Shown: positions 38,659 through 47,757 of the stretch, piece after piece
How positions within the stretch are numbered: position 1 is the first letter of the stretch
Layout: every line of letters starts with the position of its first letter
NCBI RefSeq assembly: GCF_016584105.1
Contig: NZ_NRSM01000016.1
Coordinates: forward strand, 21,443 to 85,442
Direction of reading: 5' to 3'
Origin: Ectothiorhodospira shaposhnikovii
GTDB lineage: Bacteria > Pseudomonadota > Gammaproteobacteria > Ectothiorhodospirales > Ectothiorhodospiraceae
DNA: 64,000 bases
Notes under the pieces: model-generated
The model's input: only the letters and a program-made list of their open reading frames with translations
What the model was told of the DNA's origin: nothing
Databases searched by the model: none
Translations under genes and position numbers: made by a program

Positions 38659-38892
38659 TCACCCCCCCGTCACCGGCGGGAAGAAGGCCACTTCATCGCC
38701 TTCCCGCACCGGATGATCGGCGGCGGCATATTCCTGGTTTACGGCGATCAGCGTCCGGGGGGGCAGGGGGCGGCCTTCCTGGGCGTTGCGCCAGACATCC
38801 AGGACGCAGTGGATGCCCGTGGCGTCCATCTCCTCCCGGGGGCATCCCGAAAACTCCCGCAGGGAGGCGAAGTAAAGCACGGTGATGGTCAC
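38659..38892 (-). CDS. moaD: Molybdopterin synthase sulfur-carrier subunit
   Basis: This 77-residue ubiquitin-like protein ends in the diagnostic double glycine (FFPPVTGG) that is thiocarboxylated and delivered to MoaE. The GTG at 38892 (TITVLYFASLREFSG) is the best start; a longer frame from 38919 adds 9 unconserved residues. It is followed by moaE, and moaC lies divergently about 100 bases away. Confidence 0.9.
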   Translation of the reverse strand: MTITVLYFASLREFSGCPREEMDATGIHCVLDVWRNAQEGRPLPPRTLIAVNQEYAAADHPVREGDEVAFFPPVTGG

Positions 38893-38988
38893 GGGGGCGT
38901 ACGCTCCAATTTGCGGCAAGTCGGATATTGTCCTGCAGGGATGGGCCTGAGACCATGGGCGTCATCCCAGCCATAAGGATAGTCCATC

Positions 38989-39477
38989 ATGTCCAGACTG
39001 ACCCATTTCAACCCGGCCGGCCATGCCCATATGGTGGATGTGGGCGGCAAGGACAGCACGCACCGCGTGGCCGTGGCCGAGGGGTGCATCGTCATGGCCC
39101 CCGATACTCTGGCGCTGGTGCGTGCCGGCGGCCATCACAAGGGGGATGTCCTGGGCATCGCCCGGGTGGCGGGGATCATGGCCGGCAAGAAGACCGCCGA
39201 GCTGATTCCCCTGTGTCATCCCCTGGCCCTGACCCGGCTGGAGGTGGAACTGGACACCAGGGATCAGCCGCCCTCGGTGCATTGTCGGGTGACGGCGGAA
39301 ACACGAGGGCCCACCGGGGTGGAAATGGAGGCCCTGACGGCAGTCCAGGTGGCCCTGCTGACCGTGTATGACATGTGCAAGGCAGTGGATCGGGGGATGG
39401 TGATGGAGGGCATCCGTCTGCTGCACAAGTCCGGAGGGCGATCCGGGGGCTGGAATTGTGAAGCTGCCCGTCCGTAG
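38989..39477 (+). CDS. moaC: Cyclic pyranopterin monophosphate synthase
   Basis: This 162-residue MoaC completes cyclic pyranopterin monophosphate formation after MoaA. The motifs [38 protein letters not shown] and [11 protein letters not shown] are conserved active-site elements. It is divergent from moaD-moaE; the roughly 96-base gap between them does not show a recognisable molybdenum-cofactor riboswitch fold. moaA is not in the window. Confidence 0.96.
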   Translation: MSRLTHFNPAGHAHMVDVGGKDSTHRVAVAEGCIVMAPDTLALVRAGGHHKGDVLGIARVAGIMAGKKTAELIPLCHPLALTRLEVELDTRDQPPSVHCRVTAETRGPTGVEMEALTAVQVALLTVYDMCKAVDRGMVMEGIRLLHKSGGRSGGWNCEAARP

Positions 39478-39489
39478 GGCGTGCAGGCT

Positions 39490-39939
39490 TCAGCGTTGCA
39501 TCAGGCGGATGGAGTTGGCCAATTGCCGGATTCTTCGCTTGATTTCCTCGCGGCAGCGTCGATGGGTCTCAAGATCCTGTTCCATGCCTGATGGCTCTTT
39601 CGGAATCTCCATGGGCCAGTTCTTGCTGATGAAGCTGTCTCCCCTGGGGGCTGGAAGCGTTGACGGATTTTGAGTGAGGGTTACGATGAGGTCCGCCCAT
39701 TCCAGCACTTCCGCGTCCAGATCCTTGGGTTTGAGGGACGATGTGTCTATGCCATCTTCCCGCAGCACTGCCAGGGTCCTTTCATCCTGGTTTCCTGCCC
39801 GCATGCCGACGGAACGCACCTTCGCCAGGTCGGCAAGATATTCCCGGCCATAGGCTTCCGCCATCAGTGTTCGAGCGGTATTGGTGGGACCCAGGAACAG
39901 GATTTGGGGTTTTCGCCGCAGATTCGGTTTGTATGTCAT
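39490..39939 (-). CDS. LMW phosphatase/ArsC-like protein without catalytic cysteine
   Basis: This 149-residue protein has the low-molecular-weight phosphatase fold pattern: KPQILFLGPTNTARTLMAEA aligns with the P-loop CX5R of arsenate reductases (LCTGNSARSQMAEA), but the nucleophilic cysteine is glycine and the loop keeps only the Arg. Downstream parts (KDLDAEVLEWADLIVTL, then KNWPMEIPKEPSG) also follow the family. The start at 39939 is preferred over 40083. It is probably a non-catalytic binding protein. It is convergent with moaC. Confidence 0.7.
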   Translation of the reverse strand: MTYKPNLRRKPQILFLGPTNTARTLMAEAYGREYLADLAKVRSVGMRAGNQDERTLAVLREDGIDTSSLKPKDLDAEVLEWADLIVTLTQNPSTLPAPRGDSFISKNWPMEIPKEPSGMEQDLETHRRCREEIKRRIRQLANSIRLMQR

Positions 39940-40151
39940 CGGATATGTTCCAGGGATGGATGACCGCTGGTGCTTGATGGATTTTAGCGCTTGGCCGCGC
40001 ACATGATGTGGATTATCCATGCGGCCGTATAGGGTGCCCGGATGGTTGGCATTTTGCTGAAAGGGCAGCCCTGCGCCTGACATGCGATCACGTTACACTG
40101 GGAAGCGATCAGGCCCAACATGTACTCCGACCCAAGCGAGGTAAGCAGCCG

Positions 40152-42344
40152 ATGAAATGGATTAAACGCGCCCTGGTCGCGGTGACGGTCGTACTGGTGC
40201 TGTTCGTGGCCCTGCTGATCTTCCTGCTGGCCACCTTCGACCCCAACGCCTACAAGGACCGCATCAGTGCCGCCGTCCAGGAACAGACCGGCCGGGAACT
40301 CACCATCAGCGGTGATATCGGACTGTCCGTCTTTCCGCGCCTGGCCCTGACACTGGGGGAAACCACCCTGGCCAATGGAGAAGGCTTCCCCGATGCGCAT
40401 TTCGCCCGCATCCGTGAGGTGGACGTGGCCGTGGCCATGCTGCCGCTGCTGCGTCGTGAACTCCAGGTGGAGCGGGTGCGTCTGGAAGGGCTGGACCTGA
40501 ATCTGGCAAGGGATGCCCAGGGACGCAGCAACTGGGATGACCTGCTGGGAGACGGGGATGCCCGGGATCTGCCCGCGGAGACACCGCCGGTGTCCCGCCC
40601 GCCGTCGGATCCCGACGCCGTTCCGCCGATGTTGCGTGACCTGGACATTGCTGGCGTCGAAATCCGCGATGCCCGGGTGCGCTGGCGTGACGCCCAGGCG
40701 GGTACCGACCTGGTGGTGGACCCCTTCAATCTGACCCTGGGGCGTCTGCGTCTGGGCCAGGAGACCCCTCTGGAACTCGCCTTCCAGACCCGGTTGGGGG
40801 AGCCTGCCCTGACGGCAGCCACCCATCTGTCGGCCCTGTTGTACCTGGATATGGCCAATCAGCGCTATGGGCTGCTGCGCCTGACGGCAGCACTGGATGC
40901 CCGGGGCGAGACCCTGCCGGCCCCCATCCGGGCACGCCTCGAAGGGGATCTGTGGGCGGATCTGCGCAGCGACATGGCCAAGCTGGAACGCCTGACCCTG
41001 ACCGCCTTCGACACCCAGATCACTGGCCTTATGGAAGTGGAATCGCTCACCGGCGAGTCTCGTGTGCATGGCGAGCTGCGCAGCGGCCGCGTCAATCCAC
41101 GCCAGTTGATGCAGTCCCTGGGCATGGAAGCGCCCGAGACCGCCAATCCCGATGTACTCAAGAACGCCGCCCTGGACCTGGCCTTTGCGATGCAGGGGGA
41201 GCACCTGGATCTGAGCCGGCTCGTGGTCACTCTGGATGAAAGCAGCATGACCGGGAACGTCTCCATCCGCGATTTCACCACGCCGGTCATCAGCCTGTCC
41301 CTGCAGGTGGATCGCATCAATCTGGACCATTACCTGCCTCCCGCCGGGGATAGGCCCTTGCCCGATACCGGTCAAGCCCCGGCTCCCCGGGACGGGTGGC
41401 CGGAGGAGACCATTGAGTTGCCGCTGGAGCTGCTGCGGTCGCTGAACCTCAGCGGCGATCTGAGCATCGGTCGGCTGGTGGTCGGCAACCTGGACCTGTC
41501 CGACGTGATGCTGGAGCTGCGGGCCCGGGACGGCCAGATGGATCTGCGTCCCTTCCGTGCCGCGCTGTACGGCGGTCGGGTGGAAGGTGCGCTGGGGCTG
41601 GACGCCCGTCGGGATACCCCCCGTTTCCAGGCCCGCAGCGACCTGCAGGGGGTGCGCATGGGGAACCTGCTTCAGGACCTTACCGGAGAGACACCCGTGG
41701 TTACCGGCACCGCCAACCTGCGTTTTGACCTGAACAGCCGCGGCGAATCGATCAAGGCCCTGATCGCAGGACTCAATGGCAACGGGGATCTGCGCTTCGC
41801 CGACGGTGCGGTGAAGGGGATCAATGTGGCCCAGATCATCCGCGATGGGGAGGCCCGGCTACGGGGACGTGCTGTCGAGCCATCCGACGCGCCGGTACAG
41901 ACCGATTTCACCGAGCTGACCGGCAGCTTCCGGATCGACAATGGTGTGGTGGGCAACCAGGACCTGCAGGCGGCTTCGCCGCTGTTGCGGGTACAGGGAC
42001 GAGGCACCGTGGACCTGAACCGGGAGCGTCTGGACTATCGCCTTGATACCAGTCTGGTGGCTACCCTGGAAGGGCAGGGGGGGCGTCCCCTGGATGACCT
42101 GCGCAACGTGAATCTGCCCATCACCATCCGTGGGACCTTCAGTGAGCCCCGCTTCGGCCTGGACCTGGCCTCCGTGCTTGGTGGCCGTCTGGATCAGGAA
42201 CGGGAGCGCCTGGAGCAGCAGGTGCAGGAGCGGGTGGAGGAAAAGGTGCAGCCACTGATTGATCAGCAGCGTGACCGGGTGCAGCAGGAAGCGGACCGCA
42301 TCCGCGATCAGCTGGGCGACCGTCTGCTGGATCGGCTCCGTTGA
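40152..42344 (+). CDS. asmA: AsmA-family inner-membrane-anchored protein
   Basis: This 730-residue protein has one N-terminal membrane helix (ALVAVTVVLVLFVALLIFLL), the typical AsmA start FDPNAYKDRISAAVQEQTGR and long beta-rich periplasmic repeats, ending in the RFDLNSRGESIKALIAGLNG segment of the conserved C-terminal domain and a charged coiled tail (LEQQVQERVEEKVQ). AsmA-like proteins bridge the periplasm in phospholipid transport. It overlaps mutY by 4 bases. The start at 40152 is set by the membrane helix. Confidence 0.9.
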   Translation: MKWIKRALVAVTVVLVLFVALLIFLLATFDPNAYKDRISAAVQEQTGRELTISGDIGLSVFPRLALTLGETTLANGEGFPDAHFARIREVDVAVAMLPLLRRELQVERVRLEGLDLNLARDAQGRSNWDDLLGDGDARDLPAETPPVSRPPSDPDAVPPMLRDLDIAGVEIRDARVRWRDAQAGTDLVVDPFNLTLGRLRLGQETPLELAFQTRLGEPALTAATHLSALLYLDMANQRYGLLRLTAALDARGETLPAPIRARLEGDLWADLRSDMAKLERLTLTAFDTQITGLMEVESLTGESRVHGELRSGRVNPRQLMQSLGMEAPETANPDVLKNAALDLAFAMQGEHLDLSRLVVTLDESSMTGNVSIRDFTTPVISLSLQVDRINLDHYLPPAGDRPLPDTGQAPAPRDGWPEETIELPLELLRSLNLSGDLSIGRLVVGNLDLSDVMLELRARDGQMDLRPFRAALYGGRVEGALGLDARRDTPRFQARSDLQGVRMGNLLQDLTGETPVVTGTANLRFDLNSRGESIKALIAGLNGNGDLRFADGAVKGINVAQIIRDGEARLRGRAVEPSDAPVQTDFTELTGSFRIDNGVVGNQDLQAASPLLRVQGRGTVDLNRERLDYRLDTSLVATLEGQGGRPLDDLRNVNLPITIRGTFSEPRFGLDLASVLGGRLDQERERLEQQVQERVEEKVQPLIDQQRDRVQQEADRIRDQLGDRLLDRLR

Positions 42345-43438
42345 GCGGCGCGGGGGACTTCGGCGCCCGGCTGCTGGCGTGGTTTGACCGGCACGGGCGC
42401 CATGATCTGCCCTGGCAGCAGGAGATCAACCCCTACCGGGTCTGGATCTCCGAGATCATGCTGCAGCAGACCCAGGTGGCTACCGTGATTCCCTACTACC
42501 AGCGCTTCATGGCCCGGTTTCCGGATGTGACATCCCTGGCGCGGGCGCCCATCGACGAGGTACTGCATCACTGGTCCGGTCTGGGGTATTACGCCCGTGC
42601 CCGCAACCTGCACCGGGCGGCGCGGCAGGTGGTGGAGCGGCATCAGGGCCGCTTTCCCGAGACTCCCGATGGCCTGGAGGCCCTGCCCGGTATCGGCCGC
42701 TCAACGGCGGCGGCCATCCTCTCCATCGCCTGTGGTCAGCGCCATGCCATCCTCGACGGCAACGTCAAGCGCGTGCTGGCCCGTCATCAAGGTGTGGAGG
42801 GGTGGCCCGGCACGACGGCGGTTTCCCGCCGACTCTGGGCACTGGCGGAGACGATGACGCCGGCAGCGCGGGTGGCCGACTACACTCAGGCCATCATGGA
42901 TCTGGGGGCCACCGTCTGCACCCGTGGCCGACCCGCCTGCGGGGCCTGCCCCGTCGCGTCGGACTGCGTGGCCCATGCCGGCGGATGTCAGTCCCTCCTC
43001 CCCTCGCCCCGTCCCCGGCGTGAGCAGCCCTTGCGCACCACGGTGATGCTGATCATCCGCAGCCCCGAGGGGGTGTTGCTGGAGCAACGCCCGCCGACGG
43101 GTCTATGGGGCGGGCTGTGGGGGTTTCCGGAGGTGTCATCCAGTCACGAGGCGGAATCCTGGTGCCTGCATCATCTGGGCACGGGGGTGTGCAAGGGGCG
43201 CTCACTGGAACCCTTCGTGCATGTCTTCACCCATTTCCGGTTGCACATCACCCCGCTGAGGCTGTGGGTGAAAGACCCTACGGCCTCCGTGATGGAAGCC
43301 CCCGGCCGGGTCTGGTATAAACCTGAAGCTCGTTCGGAGCTGGGGCTTGCCGCGCCGGTGGCCCGGCTCCTGGATCATATTGCGCACGAGGACGGAGAGA
43401 TCAATGGCTCGCATGGTGAATTGCGTCTACCTGGGTAA
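42341..43438 (+). CDS. mutY: A/G-specific adenine glycosylase
   Basis: This 365-residue enzyme removes adenine opposite 8-oxoguanine. It begins at a TTG that overlaps the asmA stop. The glycosylase core ([19 protein letters not shown]), the helix-hairpin-helix with Lys/Asp catalytic region ([23 protein letters not shown]), the four-cysteine cluster motif ([17 protein letters not shown]) and the C-terminal NUDIX-like domain are all present. yggX begins inside its 3' end, as in many gammaproteobacteria. Confidence 0.95.
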   Translation: MSGAGDFGARLLAWFDRHGRHDLPWQQEINPYRVWISEIMLQQTQVATVIPYYQRFMARFPDVTSLARAPIDEVLHHWSGLGYYARARNLHRAARQVVERHQGRFPETPDGLEALPGIGRSTAAAILSIACGQRHAILDGNVKRVLARHQGVEGWPGTTAVSRRLWALAETMTPAARVADYTQAIMDLGATVCTRGRPACGACPVASDCVAHAGGCQSLLPSPRPRREQPLRTTVMLIIRSPEGVLLEQRPPTGLWGGLWGFPEVSSSHEAESWCLHHLGTGVCKGRSLEPFVHVFTHFRLHITPLRLWVKDPTASVMEAPGRVWYKPEARSELGLAAPVARLLDHIAHEDGEINGSHGELRLPG

Positions 43439-43676
43439 CGAGGCCGAGGGGCTGGATTTTGCGCCTTATCCCGGCGACCTGGGCAAGAAAATCTACGACA
43501 ACGTCTCCAAGGAGGCGTGGCAGAAGTGGATCCGTCATCAGACCATGCTCATCAACGAGTATCGCTTGGCCACGGTTGATCCCAAGGCCCGCAAGTTCCT
43601 GGAGGAGGAAATGGAAAAGTTCTTCTTCGGCGGTGGCGCCAGCATGCCTGAAGGCTACGTGGATCCCACAAAGTAG
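43404..43676 (+). CDS. yggX: Fe(II)-trafficking protein YggX
   Basis: This 90-residue protein matches Ygg[22 protein letters not shown] (start), [16 protein letters not shown] and the [24 protein letters not shown] tail. It protects iron-sulfur proteins from oxidative damage. The ATG at 43404 lies 35 bases inside the mutY 3' end, so the two are cotranscribed. Confidence 0.95.
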   Translation: MARMVNCVYLGNEAEGLDFAPYPGDLGKKIYDNVSKEAWQKWIRHQTMLINEYRLATVDPKARKFLEEEMEKFFFGGGASMPEGYVDPTK

Positions 43677-43706
43677 AAAAAAATACGCGGGCTGAGTGTT
43701 GGGGGC

Positions 43707-43735
43707 TTGACGAGGGCGCCTGATATCGCTTTAAT
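43707..43735 (+). promoter_or_regulatory. Sigma-70 promoter of tRNA-Phe
   Basis: TTGACG (43707-43712) and TTTAAT (43730-43735) are separated by exactly 17 bases, and the tRNA starts 47 bases after the -10 box. Confidence 0.65.
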
Positions 43736-43782
43736 ACGCAACTTCGCTGCAACGCAGTCCGAAGCAGCAGACAAGACAACAA

Positions 43783-43858
43783 GGCCAGGTAGCTCAGTTG
43801 GTAGAGCAGGGGATTGAAAATCCCCGTGTCGGCGGTTCGATTCCGTCCCTGGCCACCA
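43783..43858 (+). tRNA. tRNA-Phe (anticodon GAA)
   Basis: The 76-base cloverleaf has acceptor stem GGCCAGG paired with CCTGGCC, D-loop AGCTCAGTTGGTAGAGC, anticodon stem-loop GGGGATTGAAAATCCCC with anticodon GAA, T-arm GGCGGTTCGATTCCGTC and an encoded ACCA tail. A terminator hairpin follows. Confidence 0.97.
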
Positions 43859-43867
43859 CATTGAAGG

Positions 43868-43899
43868 CCCCGGCTGTTAATTCAGTCGGGGTTTTTTTT
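43868..43899 (+). terminator. Rho-independent terminator after tRNA-Phe
   Basis: CCCCGGCTG and CAGTCGGGG form a stem (one G-T pair) with a TTAATT loop, followed directly by eight T residues, the standard form of an intrinsic terminator. Confidence 0.85.
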
Positions 43900-43989
43900 G
43901 TCCGCAAGCATGTGGAAAAGCGCTATGCTTGGTGGCTCCGAGAGATTCTCCAAAGGCTTGGCTGGAGGGGTGTTGTGGATTGGCCGCTT

Positions 43990-45285
43990 ATGGAAAAAGC
44001 CGCAACCGGAGCGCAAGTCGTTTTCAATAACCTGCCTCTGCCTCTGCTCAGTCTGGGCATTGACGGTGCCATTCTTGACGCAAACCCCCTGGCGCGTCAC
44101 CTGCTCGCCCTGCCGGAAGACCTTTTGCAGTGGCCTGATCTGAGTCATTTTCTGCTGTCATTGGATGCCGCCGAACTGGCAGGCCTGATGGATGACTGTT
44201 CAGTCAAGTCTTGTCCCCGCAGCCTGGAAGCAAGGTGCCGGGACGCCAGGGGTCGGAAATTTGATGTCTGGATCCATCTTAATCGCCTGGATGAAGCGTC
44301 GGATCATCACTTTCTTTGTGTGCTGATCGAAATCGGCGAGCCTCAGAATGAACCGCCCTTCCGGGCCAATCCCTGGCCCGATGGCCTTACGGAAAGTTCG
44401 CTGCGCTGGCGATTTGCCCTGTTCGGTGCTGGTGATGGTGTGTGGGACTGGGATCTGGAATCCAACGACGTGGTGTACTGCTCACGTTTTCGCCAGATCA
44501 TCTGCTTTTCCGACGCTGAGCTGGACAACAGCTTCGAGCAGTGGGTTAGTCTGGTACATCCGGATGATCTGAGGGATTTTTCCGCTGCGATGCAAAATCA
44601 CCTGCAGGGAGAATCATTGCGTTACGCGTGCGAATTCCGAATGCGGTGCAAGTACGAAGGGTGGCAGTGGGTTCTGGCACGAGGGCGTGTCGTCCGCCGC
44701 AACGACGACGGATATCCCATCCGGGTCGTGGGAACGCTGTCGGACATCGGGGCTCGCAAGAAACTTGAGTATGAATTGCGACGCATGGCCACCACGGATT
44801 TCCTCACCGGGCTTTACAACCGTCGCCATTTCATCTCCCGTATGGCCGATGAGTTGGCCCGTATCCGGCGTCGGCCAAATCAGCACGCAGCCTTGCTGAT
44901 GCTGGATCTGGATTACTTCAAGAACATCAATGATACTTATGGTCATTCCGCCGGCGATCTGGTGTTGCAACACTTTGCGGACACCATGAGAAGTTGTCTG
45001 CGCAGGATTGATTTGCCTGCCCGTACCGGTGGAGAAGAATTTGCGGTGTTGCTGCCGGGTACTTCGGAACGGGATGCGGTGGTCCTTGCCGAACGGCTTC
45101 GCCGAAAGGTGAAATCCACTCCCGCAGTGACCCCGGAGGCCATTATTGCCATGACCGTCAGTATTGGCATTACGGTACTGGTCCCTGACGATACCTGTCC
45201 GGATTCGGCCTTGAACCGGGCAGATCTCGCCCTTTATAAAGCCAAGAATAATGGCCGAAATCAGGTGGCGGTAGCTGCGGTTTAG
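43990..45285 (+). CDS. PAS-PAS-GGDEF diguanylate cyclase
   Basis: This 431-residue protein has an N-terminal PAS-like region (about 1-120; NNLPLPLLSLGIDGAILDAN), a second PAS_3-type domain (about 135-255; GAGDGVWDWDLESNDV) and a GGDEF domain (about 270-428). The active-site signature is GGEEF, and the product-inhibition I-site RRID lies five residues before it, so cyclic-di-GMP synthesis with feedback control is likely. No membrane helices are seen. The ATG at 43990 is chosen; earlier in-frame codons reach back into tRNA-Phe. Confidence 0.9.
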   Translation: MEKAATGAQVVFNNLPLPLLSLGIDGAILDANPLARHLLALPEDLLQWPDLSHFLLSLDAAELAGLMDDCSVKSCPRSLEARCRDARGRKFDVWIHLNRLDEASDHHFLCVLIEIGEPQNEPPFRANPWPDGLTESSLRWRFALFGAGDGVWDWDLESNDVVYCSRFRQIICFSDAELDNSFEQWVSLVHPDDLRDFSAAMQNHLQGESLRYACEFRMRCKYEGWQWVLARGRVVRRNDDGYPIRVVGTLSDIGARKKLEYELRRMATTDFLTGLYNRRHFISRMADELARIRRRPNQHAALLMLDLDYFKNINDTYGHSAGDLVLQHFADTMRSCLRRIDLPARTGGEEFAVLLPGTSERDAVVLAERLRRKVKSTPAVTPEAIIAMTVSIGITVLVPDDTCPDSALNRADLALYKAKNNGRNQVAVAAV

Positions 45286-45330
45286 GTGCCCCATGGTGGT
45301 CGGATCTTCAACTTTCCCCAAGCAGAAGCC

Positions 45331-46077
45331 ATGCAACGTAAACAGCCCGGATTGCTTCAACCCGACTGGGAGGTTCCTGCGCGTGTGCGCGCCGTGTCAA
45401 CAACCCGGGAAGGTGGCGTCAGTCAGCCCCCCTTTGATGGTTTCAATCTCGGATTGGCCGGCGGTGATGATCCACGGGCAGTGATGCACAATCGCCGTCT
45501 ATTGAGGGGGATGCTCGCATTGCCCCATGAGCCCCGCTGGCTCAGGCAAGTACATGGCATCCGGGTGGTGGAGGCCGCCCGTTGCCATGGCGAGACTGAA
45601 GCGGATGCGGCGGTGGCTTTTGATCCGGGGGTGGTCTGTGTGGTGATGACTGCTGATTGCCTGCCGGTGCTGTTCTGTGACCGGAACGGAACCCGCGTCG
45701 GTGCGGCCCACGCCGGTTGGCGGGGACTGGTTGCCGGTGTCCTGGAGGCCACGGTTGACGCGCTAGGCTGTGATCCTGGAGAGGTGATGGCCTGGATGGG
45801 GCCCTGCATCGGTCCGGCGGCCTTCGAGGTGGGCGATGAGGTGCGGGCCGCTTTTCTGGAGCAAGACCCCGGGGCCCATGACGCCTTTACCCCTTCACCT
45901 GCCGGTCGTTGGCTGGCGGATTTGCGGGGGCTGGCTCGGCGTCGACTGTCAGCCTGTGGACTCGGTGTGATTCGGGCAACGGATGATTGCACCTTCAGTG
46001 ATGACCGCCGCTTCTACTCCTATCGTCGGGACGGGAATACCGGTCGAATGGCCAGTCTTATCTGGTTGAGGGACTGA
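45331..46077 (+). CDS. pgeF: PgeF/YfiH-family purine nucleoside phosphorylase (laccase domain)
   Basis: This 248-residue protein matches the YfiH/PgeF family: STTREGGVSQPPFDGFNLG, LRQVHGIRVV, MTADCLPVLF and AAHAGWRGLVAGVLE, with the zinc-binding His/Cys residues in place (H in QVHG, C in ADCL, H in AHAGW). Members edit peptidoglycan precursors or phosphorolyse adenosine. GTG at 45286 is an alternative start. The 3' end overlaps the converging transglycosylase gene by 20 bases. Confidence 0.92.
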   Translation: MQRKQPGLLQPDWEVPARVRAVSTTREGGVSQPPFDGFNLGLAGGDDPRAVMHNRRLLRGMLALPHEPRWLRQVHGIRVVEAARCHGETEADAAVAFDPGVVCVVMTADCLPVLFCDRNGTRVGAAHAGWRGLVAGVLEATVDALGCDPGEVMAWMGPCIGPAAFEVGDEVRAAFLEQDPGAHDAFTPSPAGRWLADLRGLARRRLSACGLGVIRATDDCTFSDDRRFYSYRRDGNTGRMASLIWLRD

Positions 46078-46708
46078 GTGATATCCCGGAGTCGGCCCGT
46101 AAATGCTGGTACAGTTCCAGAACGCGAGTGACGTACTGGCGGGTTTCGGCGAAGGGGGGGATGCCCCCATGGCGTTCCACCGCTCCTGGGCCGGCATTAT
46201 AGGCGGCAAGGGCCAGGGTTACATCATGGTCGAAACGCTCCAGCATTCGGGCAAAATAGGTGACTCCACCGCGGATATTTTCCTCGGCGTCGAAGGCGTT
46301 GGTGACTCCCAGTTCCCGGGCTGTGCCTGGCATCAGTTGCATCAGCCCCTGCGCGCCCACACGGGACACGGCGTTGCGGTCGAAACAGGATTCCACCATG
46401 ATGATGGCCCTTATCATCTCCTCATCCACGCCATGGTGGCGGGCCTGATGACGAATGGTCACCATGTGGTCCATGGCCCTGCGGTCCATGATGGCGCGAT
46501 TCACGCCATGGCAGGCATGGCGGGCGGTGGGGCGACCATAACGCCGGACAAACGTATAGTTTGGCCCCATGTCGCGTCGGTCGGTAAACCAGGTGGTGCC
46601 GTCACGGTCTTTATGTATATAGATCTCCGCACCAAGACCTGCGGGCAGACTCAGCAGGAGTGCCGACAGCGTAAATGACGCCAGTTTGCCCCATGGAGCA
46701 GGATGCAT
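46058..46708 (-). CDS. Slt-type lytic transglycosylase, exported
   Basis: This 216-residue protein starts with a signal peptide (LASFTLSALLLSLPAGLGA), a DUF4124-like segment (EIYIHKDRDGTTWFTD) and an SLT domain with the catalytic glutamate in AIIMVESCFDRNAV, then GLMQLMPGTARELGV and LAAYNAGPGAVERHGGIPP. It cleaves peptidoglycan to 1,6-anhydromuropeptides. The start is placed at 46708 to begin with the signal; the frame opens at 46780. Confidence 0.9.
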   Translation of the reverse strand: MHPAPWGKLASFTLSALLLSLPAGLGAEIYIHKDRDGTTWFTDRRDMGPNYTFVRRYGRPTARHACHGVNRAIMDRRAMDHMVTIRHQARHHGVDEEMIRAIIMVESCFDRNAVSRVGAQGLMQLMPGTARELGVTNAFDAEENIRGGVTYFARMLERFDHDVTLALAAYNAGPGAVERHGGIPPFAETRQYVTRVLELYQHLRADSGISLSPSTR

Positions 46709-46764
46709 TGTTTTTGAACCTCCCAGCAAAGACCCTATGCATAACCCAAAACCCGGTTTAAAAC

Positions 46765-47757
46765 ATGTCTGGTACTGCATTTACCGATAATCGACCGGGT
46801 TTTCCGGATGGTCTGTTCAGGGCCCTGGCGCAAAGGGCGGTCTGGTCTCAGGCGGAGTTGGCAGCCTGTCTGGCCATTCCTGAACATGAGGTCATGGCCG
46901 GTCTGGACCGCCTGGAGTCACTGGGTGTTGCCTTGTTCAGAGCGGAGGGGCAGGCGGGGCTTCGGGAGCCGATTGAATTACTGGATGGGGCACGCATCAA
47001 GTCTGCCTGTGCCGGCAGTATTGACGGTATTGATCTCCATGTCCTTGAGCAAGTGGATTCCACCAGTAGCTGGCTGGAGCAGAAGCGTCGTCAGGGTGTG
47101 AGGCCTCCCCTGGCGTGTGTAGCCGAGGTCCAGTGGGCAGGGCGTGGACGCCGGGGGCGCCAATGGCTGATGCCGCCAGGCGCCGGTCTGGCGCTGTCCG
47201 TCCTTTGGGATATTCGTCACTGGCCGGCTCCTGACCCCACCATCACCCTTGCGACCGGGGTTGTGGTCCTGGGGGTGCTTGAGTCCCTGGGGGCCCGGGG
47301 GCTGAGTCTGAAATGGCCCAATGACATATTGGTCCACGGCCGCAAGTTGGGCGGCATACTGGTCGAGGGATATACCCACGGCGGAGTGGGGAGCGGTCTG
47401 ATCCTGGGGTTGGGTCTTAATCTGCGTCTGCCCAAGGACTTGCCCATAGATCAGCCCTATGGTGATCTGCAGGATGCCGGTTTTGACACCACCGTGTCCC
47501 GCAACATTTTGGTCGCCAGGCTTCTTGAGGCCCTGAACCACATGCTGGTTACCTACCCTGAGCCCGGGTTTTCTTCCTATCATGACCATTGGCAGACCCA
47601 TGACGCATGTGCCGGTCGGTCTGTGATGGTCCGTGGCGGCCGGACCCTGGAAGGCGTCGGATGCGGGGTGGATGCGGGAGGGCGTCTGCAGGTCCTGACC
47701 GCTGAAGGCATGGAGCTTGTGGAGGCAGGGGAGGTTACCTTGCGGGTCAGCCCATGA
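46765..47757 (+). CDS. birA: Bifunctional biotin-protein ligase/repressor
   Basis: This 330-residue BirA has an N-terminal winged helix (SQAELAACLAIPEHEVMAGLDRLESLGV in outline) and a ligase domain with the biotin-adenylate loop GRGRRGRQW, LKWPNDILVHGRKLGGILVE and a C-terminal SH3-like domain. Length and order are as in E. coli BirA, so both biotin attachment and operator binding are likely. It overlaps coaX by 4 bases. Confidence 0.95.
   Translation: MSGTAFTDNRPGFPDGLFRALAQRAVWSQAELAACLAIPEHEVMAGLDRLESLGVALFRAEGQAGLREPIELLDGARIKSACAGSIDGIDLHVLEQVDSTSSWLEQKRRQGVRPPLACVAEVQWAGRGRRGRQWLMPPGAGLALSVLWDIRHWPAPDPTITLATGVVVLGVLESLGARGLSLKWPNDILVHGRKLGGILVEGYTHGGVGSGLILGLGLNLRLPKDLPIDQPYGDLQDAGFDTTVSRNILVARLLEALNHMLVTYPEPGFSSYHDHWQTHDACAGRSVMVRGGRTLEGVGCGVDAGGRLQVLTAEGMELVEAGEVTLRVSP

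Noticed and set aside
38893..38988. Possible molybdenum-cofactor riboswitch between moaD and moaC
   Set aside because: The gap is only about 96 bases and I could not find the conserved stems; it probably holds two divergent promoters only.
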